Made by a program: the position numbers and the translations under genes. Shown here piece by piece: positions 1-6,439 of a stretch of 61,727 nt of DNA (positions within the stretch are counted from its first letter, which is position 1; every line of letters starts with the position of its first letter). The DNA is from CAYVQE01 sp964633205 (GTDB taxonomy: Bacteria > Myxococcota > B64-G9). The DNA is taken from positions 1-61,727 of the forward strand of contig CAZWFN010000019.1 of NCBI GenBank assembly GCA_964633205.1, given 5' to 3'. Under the pieces are notes generated by a model. The model was not told the DNA's origin. It made no database searches and saw only the letters and a list, made by a program, of their open reading frames with translations.

Positions 1-82
1 GCTCGACGAAGGAGGCCCGCAGCGCCTCATAGCGGCGCTGCCACTCGAACTTCGGCTGGGTAAAGAACCTGGCGTCGCGCAT
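1..82 (-). CDS. Partial N-terminus of a transposase-like protein, cut by the window edge
   Basis: An open frame begins with ATG at position 82 on the minus strand and runs out of the window. The 27 visible residues start MRDARFFTQPKFEWQRRY and continue with a basic/aromatic helix. From memory this resembles the N-terminus of helix-turn-helix transposases of metagenomic insertion sequences, but the fragment is too short to assign a family. Its position beside two decayed gene remnants fits an insertion that damaged the region. The alternative is an ordinary DNA-binding protein. Only the reading frame and its composition are directly visible. Confidence 0.35.
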   Translation of the reverse strand, partial: MRDARFFTQPKFEWQRRYEALRASFVE

Positions 83-98
83 GGGCCAATCTTATACC

Positions 99-455
99 CT
101 ATGACGATTGGAATGACAATACCCGGCTCATAAAACCTGCGAAGAAAGTTCGCAGCGGCCAGCGAGCATGTGTCGTCATCGCCGGGAGGGTGGGCACCAC
201 CCTGGTGCTCAGCGCGGCGTCGGGCAAGCCCGTCTGCCGCAGCGCGTCCCGCGCCTCGTCTAGGGCGGGCCTGAGTTGCTCGATGCGCTCGTCGGTCCAG
301 GCGTAGGCCTCTCGCCCGAGCGCCTCGGACAGGTCGCTCTCTTCGTCGGGATCCTCCGCACCGACGTGGGTCTCGCCGGGCTGGATCGTCAGGTCGATGC
401 CGCCGAGCAACGCCCGGCCGTCGGCCTCGATGCACACGTCGTCGAGGACCAGCAA
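99..455 (-). pseudogene. ABC-transporter ATPase remnant (SufC-like N-terminus, Walker A missing)
   Basis: A TTG start at 455 follows an AAGGGGGG ribosome-binding site. The first ~30 residues (LVLDDVCIEADGRALLGG, then IDLTIQPGETHV) match the opening strands of SufC/LolD-type ABC ATPases. The sequence should then enter the GPNGSGKS Walker A loop. Instead it jumps to unrelated, charged helical sequence (GAEDPDEESDL onward) and ends after ~118 residues, against ~250 in the family. There is no Walker A, signature or Walker B motif. I read it as an internally deleted gene, perhaps linked to the adjacent mobile-element-like end. It is divergent from the damaged phosphoribosyltransferase next door. 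Confidence 0.45.
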
Positions 456-521
456 TGCCACCCCCCTTCGACCCAGGCTGATGACGGCTTCGACCCGCCA
501 ACATGGGCTGGAGCCACGGAG

Positions 522-550
522 TGCAATGTGGGTGGAATGCAATGTGGGTG
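522..550. repeat. Two 13-bp direct repeats, 16-bp period
   Basis: TGCAATGTGGGTG occurs at 522-534 and again at 538-550. The pair lies in the gap between the divergent ABC ATPase remnant and the phosphoribosyltransferase remnant. It may be a former operator or simply a local slippage duplication. No other signal is clear between 456 and 649. Confidence 0.5.
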
Positions 551-649
551 CCAAGAAACCGCGACCGGCTGGTCCCCTTCTTGCAGCAAACCAGCAACCC
601 GGGCAGCGCAACTGGCGCCCGGCCCGGGCCAGGCACCGGGAGGTACGTC

Positions 650-1072
650 ATGACCAGACCAGGACGGGTGGTTCAGATCGAGGTGCTACGGGCCTGTCCG
701 AACGGGTGGTGGCCGAGCGGGTCGAGGCGACCCGGCGCAAGGTCGCCCGGCGGGTCGCCTCCCTGCGCCGGCGCGCCGGCGCCCGATCTGGCCGGGCGGC
801 CGGTTGTGCTGGTGGACGACGGGCTGGCCTCGGGCTTCACCCTGCTGGCGGCCGTCGAGGCCTGCCGTCGGGCCGGGGCAGAGTCCCTGGTGGTGGCCGT
901 ACCGACCGGCCACCGGCGCGCGGCCGAGCGGGTGGCCGCCGAGGTGGACAGCCTGTACTGCGCCAACCTGCGCTCGCAGACCTCCTTCGCGGTGGCCAGC
1001 GCCTACCGGCACTGGCGCGACGTGCCCGAGCAGGAGGCCGCGGCCTTGTTGGCCGAGCAAGGAGGACCCTGA
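650..1072 (+). pseudogene. Phosphoribosyltransferase, 5'-truncated and frameshifted
   Basis: The 3' half encodes a good type I phosphoribosyltransferase core. The PRPP loop reads VVLVDDGLASGFTL, followed by a typical second half (EACRRAGAESLVVAVPTG and on to the stop). The expected preceding helix (GLSERVVAERVEATRRKVARRVASLRR) is present but in another frame, and the frames switch near 770-790 in a GC-rich CGCCGGCGCGCCGGCGCCC tract. A second slip seems to lie near 690. The N-terminal half is absent. The frame could open at ATG 650 behind GGGAGG, but its first 45 residues are then nonsense. The TGA overlaps the next gene's ATG (TGATG), so the coding end was once translationally coupled to it. 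A sequencing or assembly error in the GC tract is the alternative to real decay. Confidence 0.6.
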
Positions 1073-2160
1073 TGGGACGCGAGGGAAGAGCGGACATCCA
1101 GGCGGAGCGCATCGAGGACTACCTGACCTCGCTGGGTTACCAGCAGGTGCGGGTCGTCGAACTGTCGCCCCTGGGCGGGGAGGGCGCGGCCGGCAAGGAG
1201 TACGGCTACGGCCGGCCGCTGGCGGTGGACTTCGAGGCCGGCGGCCGGCGACGGCGGATGGTCTTGCGCACCATGAGCCCGGACCCCTTCGGCCACGGAC
1301 GCCGGGCCGATCGGGTGGCCGAGATGGTCCTGTCGGCCGACACCTTCGCGAGCATCCCGCGTCACGTCCAGCCCCGCGGGGTGGGCACCTTCGGGCCGGA
1401 CGGCGCGTTGGTCCCCATGGCGCCCGGCGAGCCCTGGCTGCTGACCGATCACGTCGAGGGCCGCCTGTACGCCGATGACCTGCAGACCCTGGCGCGGACC
1501 GAGGAGGCCGGACAGCGCGACTTGGACCGGGCCCGGGCCCTGGCCGACTACCTGGCCGGACTGCACGCCGAGCGGGCCGAACCGGCCGCCTGGCGGCGGG
1601 CCCTGCGCGACGCGGTCGGCTCGGGCGAGGGCATCTTCGGGCTGACCGACAGCTACCCGGACACCCACCCGGTGGCGCCGGCCGCCCGGGTCAAGGAGAT
1701 CGAGGCCGGGGCGGTGCGCTTTCGCTGGAAGCTGAAAGGGCGCGAGCGGCGTGCATCGCGGGTCCACGGCGACTTTCACCCCTTCAACCTGCTGTTCCGT
1801 GAGGGCACCGACTTCAGCGTGCTCGACTGCAGCCGGGGCGCGGCCGGCGAGCCGGCCGACGATGTCACCGCCCTGACCATCAACTACCTCTTCTTCGCCT
1901 TGCTCGAGCAGGACCGGTTCGATGGCGCCCTGCGCGCTCTGTGGGACACCTTCTACGAGGCCTACCTGGTGGCCACCGGCGACCGGGAACTGCTCGAGGT
2001 GGTAGCCCCGTTTTTCGCCTGGCGGGCCCTGGTGGTGGCCAGCCCGGTGTGGTACCCGGAGGTGGCCGACGGCACCCGCGATCGTCTGCTCAGCTTCGCC
2101 GAGGCGCTCGTTGCGGGCCGCGCCTTCGACCCGACCCGGGTGGACGGGTTGTTGCCGTGA
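1072..2160 (+). CDS. Aminoglycoside-phosphotransferase-fold (APH) kinase family protein
   Basis: This 362-residue protein has a protein-kinase-like small-molecule phosphotransferase fold. The catalytic loop is RVHGDFHPFNLLF (about residues 228-240), with the HGD-H-N pattern of APH and choline kinases. The metal-binding Asp follows in SVLDCSRG (about 250). The N-terminal lobe has a conserved LLTDHVEG hinge. The ATG at 1072 overlaps the previous TGA and has GGAGGA at 1061. The stop overlaps the GTG of the APS kinase. This tight phosphoribosyltransferase-APH-APS kinase arrangement suggests a small phosphotransfer pathway. The substrate cannot be read from sequence, and nothing indicates drug resistance. 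Confidence 0.85.
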   Translation: MGREGRADIQAERIEDYLTSLGYQQVRVVELSPLGGEGAAGKEYGYGRPLAVDFEAGGRRRRMVLRTMSPDPFGHGRRADRVAEMVLSADTFASIPRHVQPRGVGTFGPDGALVPMAPGEPWLLTDHVEGRLYADDLQTLARTEEAGQRDLDRARALADYLAGLHAERAEPAAWRRALRDAVGSGEGIFGLTDSYPDTHPVAPAARVKEIEAGAVRFRWKLKGRERRASRVHGDFHPFNLLFREGTDFSVLDCSRGAAGEPADDVTALTINYLFFALLEQDRFDGALRALWDTFYEAYLVATGDRELLEVVAPFFAWRALVVASPVWYPEVADGTRDRLLSFAEALVAGRAFDPTRVDGLLP

Positions 2161-2696
2161 GCGACCCGATCCCCCAGGGTGTGGTCATCTGGCTGACCGG
2201 CGTCCCGGCCGCCGGCAAGTCCACCCTGGCCGGGTTGCTGGTCCGGGCCCTGCGCCGCCGGGGCCTGGCAACGGTCTGGCTCGACAGCGACGATGTACGC
2301 CGCGTGCTGACGCCCGAGCCGACCTACACGCCCGCCGAGCGCGACCGGTTCTACGCGGCCCTGGCCCACCTGGCCGGCCTGGCGGCCGAGGGCGGCGCGC
2401 AGGTGGTCGTCAGCGCCACCGCGCCGCTACGCGCGCACCGCCGATCGGCGCGCGAGCGGGTGGATCACTTCTTCGAGGTGTGGGTCCGCTGCGCGCCCGA
2501 CACGGCCCGGCGACGCGATCCCAAGGGCCTGTACGAACGATCCGAGCGTGGCGAGATCGACGCCCTGCCCGGGGCCGACGTGGACTACCAGCCGCCCGGC
2601 GAGCCCGACCTGGTGCTGGAGACCGACCGGACCGGCCCCGATGAGTCTGCCCGGAGGCTGGAGGCCGCGCTGGGCGAGCGCTTCGCCTGGCTGTGA
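2157..2696 (+). CDS. cysC: Adenylylsulfate (APS) kinase
   Basis: This cytoplasmic enzyme phosphorylates APS to PAPS with ATP. It has the CysC P-loop GVPAAGKST (residues 15-23) and the LDSDDVRRVL motif after strand 2. The lid/C-terminal motif YERSERGEIDALPG precedes DYQPPGEPDLVLET. At 179 residues it is close to the ~200 of stand-alone CysC. The GTG start shares GTGA with the stop of the APH kinase, indicating translational coupling. PAPS is not an intermediate of dissimilatory sulfate reduction, so the product is more likely used for assimilation or sulfonation. The gene lies far from sat in this window. Confidence 0.9.
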   Translation: MSDPIPQGVVIWLTGVPAAGKSTLAGLLVRALRRRGLATVWLDSDDVRRVLTPEPTYTPAERDRFYAALAHLAGLAAEGGAQVVVSATAPLRAHRRSARERVDHFFEVWVRCAPDTARRRDPKGLYERSERGEIDALPGADVDYQPPGEPDLVLETDRTGPDESARRLEAALGERFAWL

Positions 2697-3180
2697 AGCC
2701 TCGGTCCGGGCTCCTGGACAGCGCCCCGACCGGGGCTGGCTTGACGCCCCCCGGCGGCCACCTACCATGAACGAGAGTTTTCACGTCTGCAGGGTGTCAG
2801 ACACCCCATCGCGGCTCCGCACCCAAGGGCACGGCACAAACCGCCGCCGCAACCAAAAAGGTCGGGCCGCGTTGGAGTTGATGCACCGTTGTCGAGCACC
2901 GACAACTTCTACGCAAGCTGCGGAGAACGTACGGATCAAGACTCTACGCCACGGTCTGCGGCTCACTGAATGATCTGCCAAAGGTCTTCGCAGAACTCGA
3001 TAGAGACGAGCGAACGGCCAGACTGCAAAACCGGCCCGGGTCGAGTTTCCGGAACGCGGGGGCGCTGCGGCGAAGCGGCGGCGCGATCGCGGCCGTTCTG
3101 CCGGCAGGCTGTGGCCAGCGGCGGCGGAACGGTGTTATCAAGGGGATGGAAGCCCTCGATCGGCTGCCAGGAGGTGTGAC
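2697..3180. other. Intergenic stretch with a palindrome and a small hairpin
   Basis: No convincing gene is present. A 15-bp near-perfect palindrome, GGGTGTC-A-GACACCC, lies at 2792-2806. A second hairpin, GTTGTCG-agcac-CGACAAC, lies at 2888-2906 and is followed by TTCT. Either could end transcription after the APS kinase. GGGTGTC/GACACCC palindromes also occur as dispersed REP-like sequences in some genomes, which I cannot test here. An AGGAGG site just before 3181 serves the next gene. Confidence 0.5.
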
Positions 3181-3918
3181 GTGGACAGGATGTGGACGAA
3201 GTCGGTCATGCTCGTGGTGCTGGTGTTGGTGACGGCAACATCGACCCGTACGCTGGCGCGGCCCAAGGCGGTCGAGGTCTGCTCCGCCGGCGAGCGGGGC
3301 GACCTGGGGCTGCTAGAGCGTCCGCTCGACTACGGCGCGCTGACCACCTGCAGCGACGCCGAGCTGCGCCTGCTGCGCAACGCCATCTTCGCCCGCCACG
3401 GCTATCGCTTCCGCAGCCCGGAGCTGCGGGCGCACTTCGGCGGCTTCGACTGGTACAGCCCGAGCGCGGCGGCCACCGAGAAGCTGCGCCGGGGAAAAGG
3501 CCTGAGCCAGGTCGAGCGGACCAACATCGAGCGCATCAAGCGGGCCGAGCGCGGCGACGCGCCGGACTGGATGAAGCCGCCCGATCTGACCGGCAAGCGC
3601 CTGGTGCACAGCTACGCCAGCTCGGAGGACATCTACCACCTGTGTCCGGGCGGCCGGGTGGTGGTGGCATTCAGCATCTCGGAAATCCAGAACCACCGCC
3701 AGCACGGCAGCTGGCGTCTGAGCGGCGCCGATCTCCAGCTGCACCTGGTGCGCGAGACCGGCGCCAAGCCCAAGGGCAAACCGCTGCATTGCGCTTCGGT
3801 CTGCACCTATTCCGACTACGAGCCCTTCGAGAAGAAGATCGACCGCCACCAGACCATCGAGCTGCAGCAGCTCGCCGAGCCCTTCTGGCAGGTCAAGCCG
3901 GACGCCGCGTGCCCTTAG
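3181..3918 (+). CDS. Secreted YARHG-domain protein
   Basis: This 245-residue protein has a hydrophobic N-terminal segment (about residues 7-25, ending TRTLARP) that looks like a Sec signal peptide. It then carries a YARHG domain: LRNAIFARHGYRF followed by FDWYSP (about residues 64-100). YARHG domains are usually extracytoplasmic and of unknown biochemical role. The C-terminal half (about 125-245) is a novel beta-rich region with three or four cysteines. The GTG start at 3181 is chosen because CCAGGAGG lies just upstream; ATG at 3190 is the alternative. It is convergent with the HAD gene, 21 bp apart. Confidence 0.75.
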   Translation: MDRMWTKSVMLVVLVLVTATSTRTLARPKAVEVCSAGERGDLGLLERPLDYGALTTCSDAELRLLRNAIFARHGYRFRSPELRAHFGGFDWYSPSAAATEKLRRGKGLSQVERTNIERIKRAERGDAPDWMKPPDLTGKRLVHSYASSEDIYHLCPGGRVVVAFSISEIQNHRQHGSWRLSGADLQLHLVRETGAKPKGKPLHCASVCTYSDYEPFEKKIDRHQTIELQQLAEPFWQVKPDAACP

Positions 3919-3939
3919 CGCCGCCTGCGGGCCGACGCC

Positions 3940-4842
3940 TCAGTCCGGTGCCAAGAGGCGCTCGATGGCCTCGGCCACCGCGCCGCGGTGGTGCGGCCGC
4001 GCGGTGTGCTGGGGGCAGACCGCGCGCAGGGCGTCGACCGCGTTGGCCACCGCGAAGCAGCGACCGCCGGCGGCGGTCAGGGTGCGCCCGGCGCTGACGT
4101 CGTTGCCGCCGTCGCCGACGAAGGCCACCCGCGCCAGCGGCACGCCCAGCCGTTCGGCCACGAAGGCGATGGCCCGGCCCTTGGTGGCGTCCAGGGCGCT
4201 GATCGAAATGCCCAGCCACTCGCCGGCGCCCGACTCGATCACGGTCTGGCGCCCGGCGCTGATGCGCTGCAGCCGGGCCAGCAGACCGCCGTGTTCCGGG
4301 CAGCGCTTGGCCCGCAGCTTGATCGCTTGCCAGCCGGCCCGCTGCGGCGCCCGGCAGCGGCCCTGCTCGACCCGTACCCGGCCGCTGGCCAGCTCGGCGT
4401 GGGCCACATAGATGGCCTGGCAACCGGCGCCGCGGATCACGGCGCACATCGCCTCCACCGCTTCGGCGTCGGCCATGGCCTCGATGCGCAGCGGCCGGCC
4501 GCCTTCGCCCAGCACCAGCGCCCCGTTGGCCAGGATGGCCGGCAGCTCGGCGTCGATGGTGCGCGCGTGCGGCAGGCCCGCATCCGGCATGCGGCCGGTG
4601 GCCACCCCCACCCGCCCACCGGCGGCCCGGAAGCGCACCACCGCCTCGCGGTTGACCGGAGGCACTTCGCTGGTCTCGTCCAGCAGGCTGCCGTCCAGGT
4701 CGACATACAACAGATCCACCGCCGGCCGCGGCCCGCTGCGGCAGCCGCCGGCAGCGGCCAGCAGGGCCAAAAGGCCCAGCAGGACCGATGCGCTCGAGGG
4801 TGAACGGCGGCGGCGGCGATCGGGTGTAGGCATGGTGGTCAT
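3940..4842 (-). CDS. Cof-type HAD hydrolase with a lipoprotein signal peptide
   Basis: This is a haloacid-dehalogenase-superfamily phosphatase. Motif I is DLDGSLLD (Asp48, Asp50). A TGRMP motif II region follows, then a Lys in ALDATKG. Motif IV is GDGGND at about 243-248. All catalytic groups are present. Unusually, the N-terminus is a basic stretch plus LLGLLALLAAAGGC, a lipobox-like signal with Cys34. Cof-type HADs are normally cytoplasmic sugar- or nucleotide-phosphate phosphatases. Here the enzyme is predicted to be anchored outside the cytoplasmic membrane, where it might scavenge phosphate from organophosphates. A later start would remove the signal, but no in-frame Met lies close to motif I. 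Confidence 0.8.
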   Translation of the reverse strand: MTTMPTPDRRRRRSPSSASVLLGLLALLAAAGGCRSGPRPAVDLLYVDLDGSLLDETSEVPPVNREAVVRFRAAGGRVGVATGRMPDAGLPHARTIDAELPAILANGALVLGEGGRPLRIEAMADAEAVEAMCAVIRGAGCQAIYVAHAELASGRVRVEQGRCRAPQRAGWQAIKLRAKRCPEHGGLLARLQRISAGRQTVIESGAGEWLGISISALDATKGRAIAFVAERLGVPLARVAFVGDGGNDVSAGRTLTAAGGRCFAVANAVDALRAVCPQHTARPHHRGAVAEAIERLLAPD

Positions 4843-4936
4843 GCTGTCGATCTACCGTATGGGCGGGGGTCGGTGCAAGCCGCACCGGGCCTCGGGACCG
4901 CGGGGAACAAGCGCCGGCGGGCGGGTCGGGTCGCGC

Positions 4937-6217
4937 TCAGCTCGGATCGAGCACGCGGCCCATGAACAGGATGGTGCCGGTCTGGATATCGCGGATCAGG
5001 TAGATGAAGGGCCGGTCCAGGTTGATCTCGTCCGGCGGCTCGCCGAAGCCGGACATGATGACCGCGGTGGCGGCGCCGGCCTCGGTGCCGGCCTCGTCGA
5101 CCGAGATGAAGGCCTGGTGGACCACGTCGCTGATGAACAGAAAACGGGTCCCGTCCATGCCCGAGAAGTCGGCCTGGCCGCCCGAGAAGGCCGCCGGCAT
5201 ACCCAGAGCACTGAGCGCCTCGTTGAGCGAAATGGTGTCGCCGTCGTAGGTCCAGCGCGGCATGCGCACGGTGACCATGTCGGTCTGCAGCCCGGCCAGC
5301 ACCGCGTCGAGCTGCTCCACGGTCAAATTGGCCTCGAAGGTGCTGAAATCCGCGTCCGGCCGCAGCAGCACCATGGACAGCTCGCCGCCGTCGTAGGGCA
5401 GCTCCACGGCCCGGAAACCATCGCCCAGGTAGAACGGGAACTCGTAGGTCTGCGACATCATCGCCACCGTGACGCTGCTGCCGTCCAGGCGCTGGAACTC
5501 CCCGTCGCGGGTGGCCTCGGGTGGGAACTCCTCGGCCCAGCCGGCGTTGAAGTAGATGGCGTTGGTCAGCACCAGGCGAACATTCTCATCGATGGCCCGC
5601 TCGGGGATCAGATCCTCGATCAGCCCCTCGGTCTGCTCGGCCACCCAGGCGTTGATGGTCTGGCGGCACTGCTCGGGTGCGGCCACGAAGTCCATTAGCC
5701 GCATGGCGGCGCCGTAATGCTGGGCCAGCAGGTCCAGGAAGGGCTCCAGGAAGGTGTAATCCACCTGGCCCCAGGTCTGGTTGACCACGTGCAGCCGGAA
5801 GGGCCGGCCCTCGGTGCCGGCCGCGCCCTGGCCGCGGCTGTTGAGCTCCAGGTCCAGGTAGTTGAACACCGGATGCAGCGCATCCTGACCCAGCTCGAAG
5901 TGCAGCGCCTCGGCCATCTGCTGCTCGGTCTGGCCGCGGGCCCCGGCCCAGGTCATGGCCAGCGCCAACGAGATGCTGTAGGGCGAGAAGAACAGATCGC
6001 CGTCCGCGGCGGCCAGGTATTGGTACAAATCGAGCGCGAAGGACCGGTTGGCGGCGGACTGCAAGGCCACATCGGCGGCCTCGACATCCGGCGCGGTGAT
6101 GCGCTCCTCATCAGAGGCCAGCATCTGGCCGGCCGCCGGGCCGCCACCCCCGCCGCAGCCGACAGCGGCCAGCGACAGGGCCAACACCGCGCTCATCAGA
6201 AATGACAGTACTTTCAT
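4937..6217 (-). CDS. Serpin-family protease inhibitor, predicted lipoprotein
   Basis: This is a 426-residue serpin, close to the family length. Recognisable blocks include NRSFALDLYQYL near the start, SPYSISLALAMTWAGARG, LVLTNAIYFNAGW in the shutter region, and the C-terminal DRPFIYLIRD. The hinge of the reactive loop is EAGTEAGAATA. Its small residues at P15-P9 are typical of inhibitory serpins. Counting from the hinge puts P1 near Phe in SGFGEPP, which would suit a chymotrypsin-like target, but this is inference. ATG at 6217 is preferred over an upstream ATG because GGAGCACGCG lies immediately before it. The new N-terminus is then a lipoprotein signal (LALSLAAVGC, followed by a Gly tract). 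Confidence 0.9.
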   Translation of the reverse strand: MKVLSFLMSAVLALSLAAVGCGGGGGPAAGQMLASDEERITAPDVEAADVALQSAANRSFALDLYQYLAAADGDLFFSPYSISLALAMTWAGARGQTEQQMAEALHFELGQDALHPVFNYLDLELNSRGQGAAGTEGRPFRLHVVNQTWGQVDYTFLEPFLDLLAQHYGAAMRLMDFVAAPEQCRQTINAWVAEQTEGLIEDLIPERAIDENVRLVLTNAIYFNAGWAEEFPPEATRDGEFQRLDGSSVTVAMMSQTYEFPFYLGDGFRAVELPYDGGELSMVLLRPDADFSTFEANLTVEQLDAVLAGLQTDMVTVRMPRWTYDGDTISLNEALSALGMPAAFSGGQADFSGMDGTRFLFISDVVHQAFISVDEAGTEAGAATAVIMSGFGEPPDEINLDRPFIYLIRDIQTGTILFMGRVLDPS

Positions 6218-6439
6218 CGCGTGCTCCTCCCGTGAAAACCATCGTCCATTCGGTTGCAAATCAGCCAACGCATTTCGCCCGCCTGTCGTGCAAGGTGCGG
6301 GCCAGCGCCTCGAAAGACGCCAAGACCCCGATTATTCGAGAGATGGAATCCCAGGGGGAACCGGCGCTGGGCTCGAATTTCCGAGACCGGCCCCGATTTT
6401 TTCCGGGGTCCGGCCCCGGATAGCGCTTCCCGGATCGAA
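6218..6439. other. Intergenic region with GC-rich stem-loops
   Basis: This gap separates two minus-strand genes, so it holds the serpin promoter and the 3' end of the next lipoprotein. A hairpin with GGCCCCG/CGGGGTCC arms sits near 6390-6416, with a T-run in its loop. It is not a standard terminator for the minus-strand gene because the run becomes A in the transcript. No gene was seen. Confidence 0.4.

Noticed and set aside
6390..6420. Intrinsic terminator after the MYXO-CTERM lipoprotein gene
   Set aside because: The T-run lies in the loop and is A in the transcript of the minus-strand gene, so it does not fit a rho-independent terminator.
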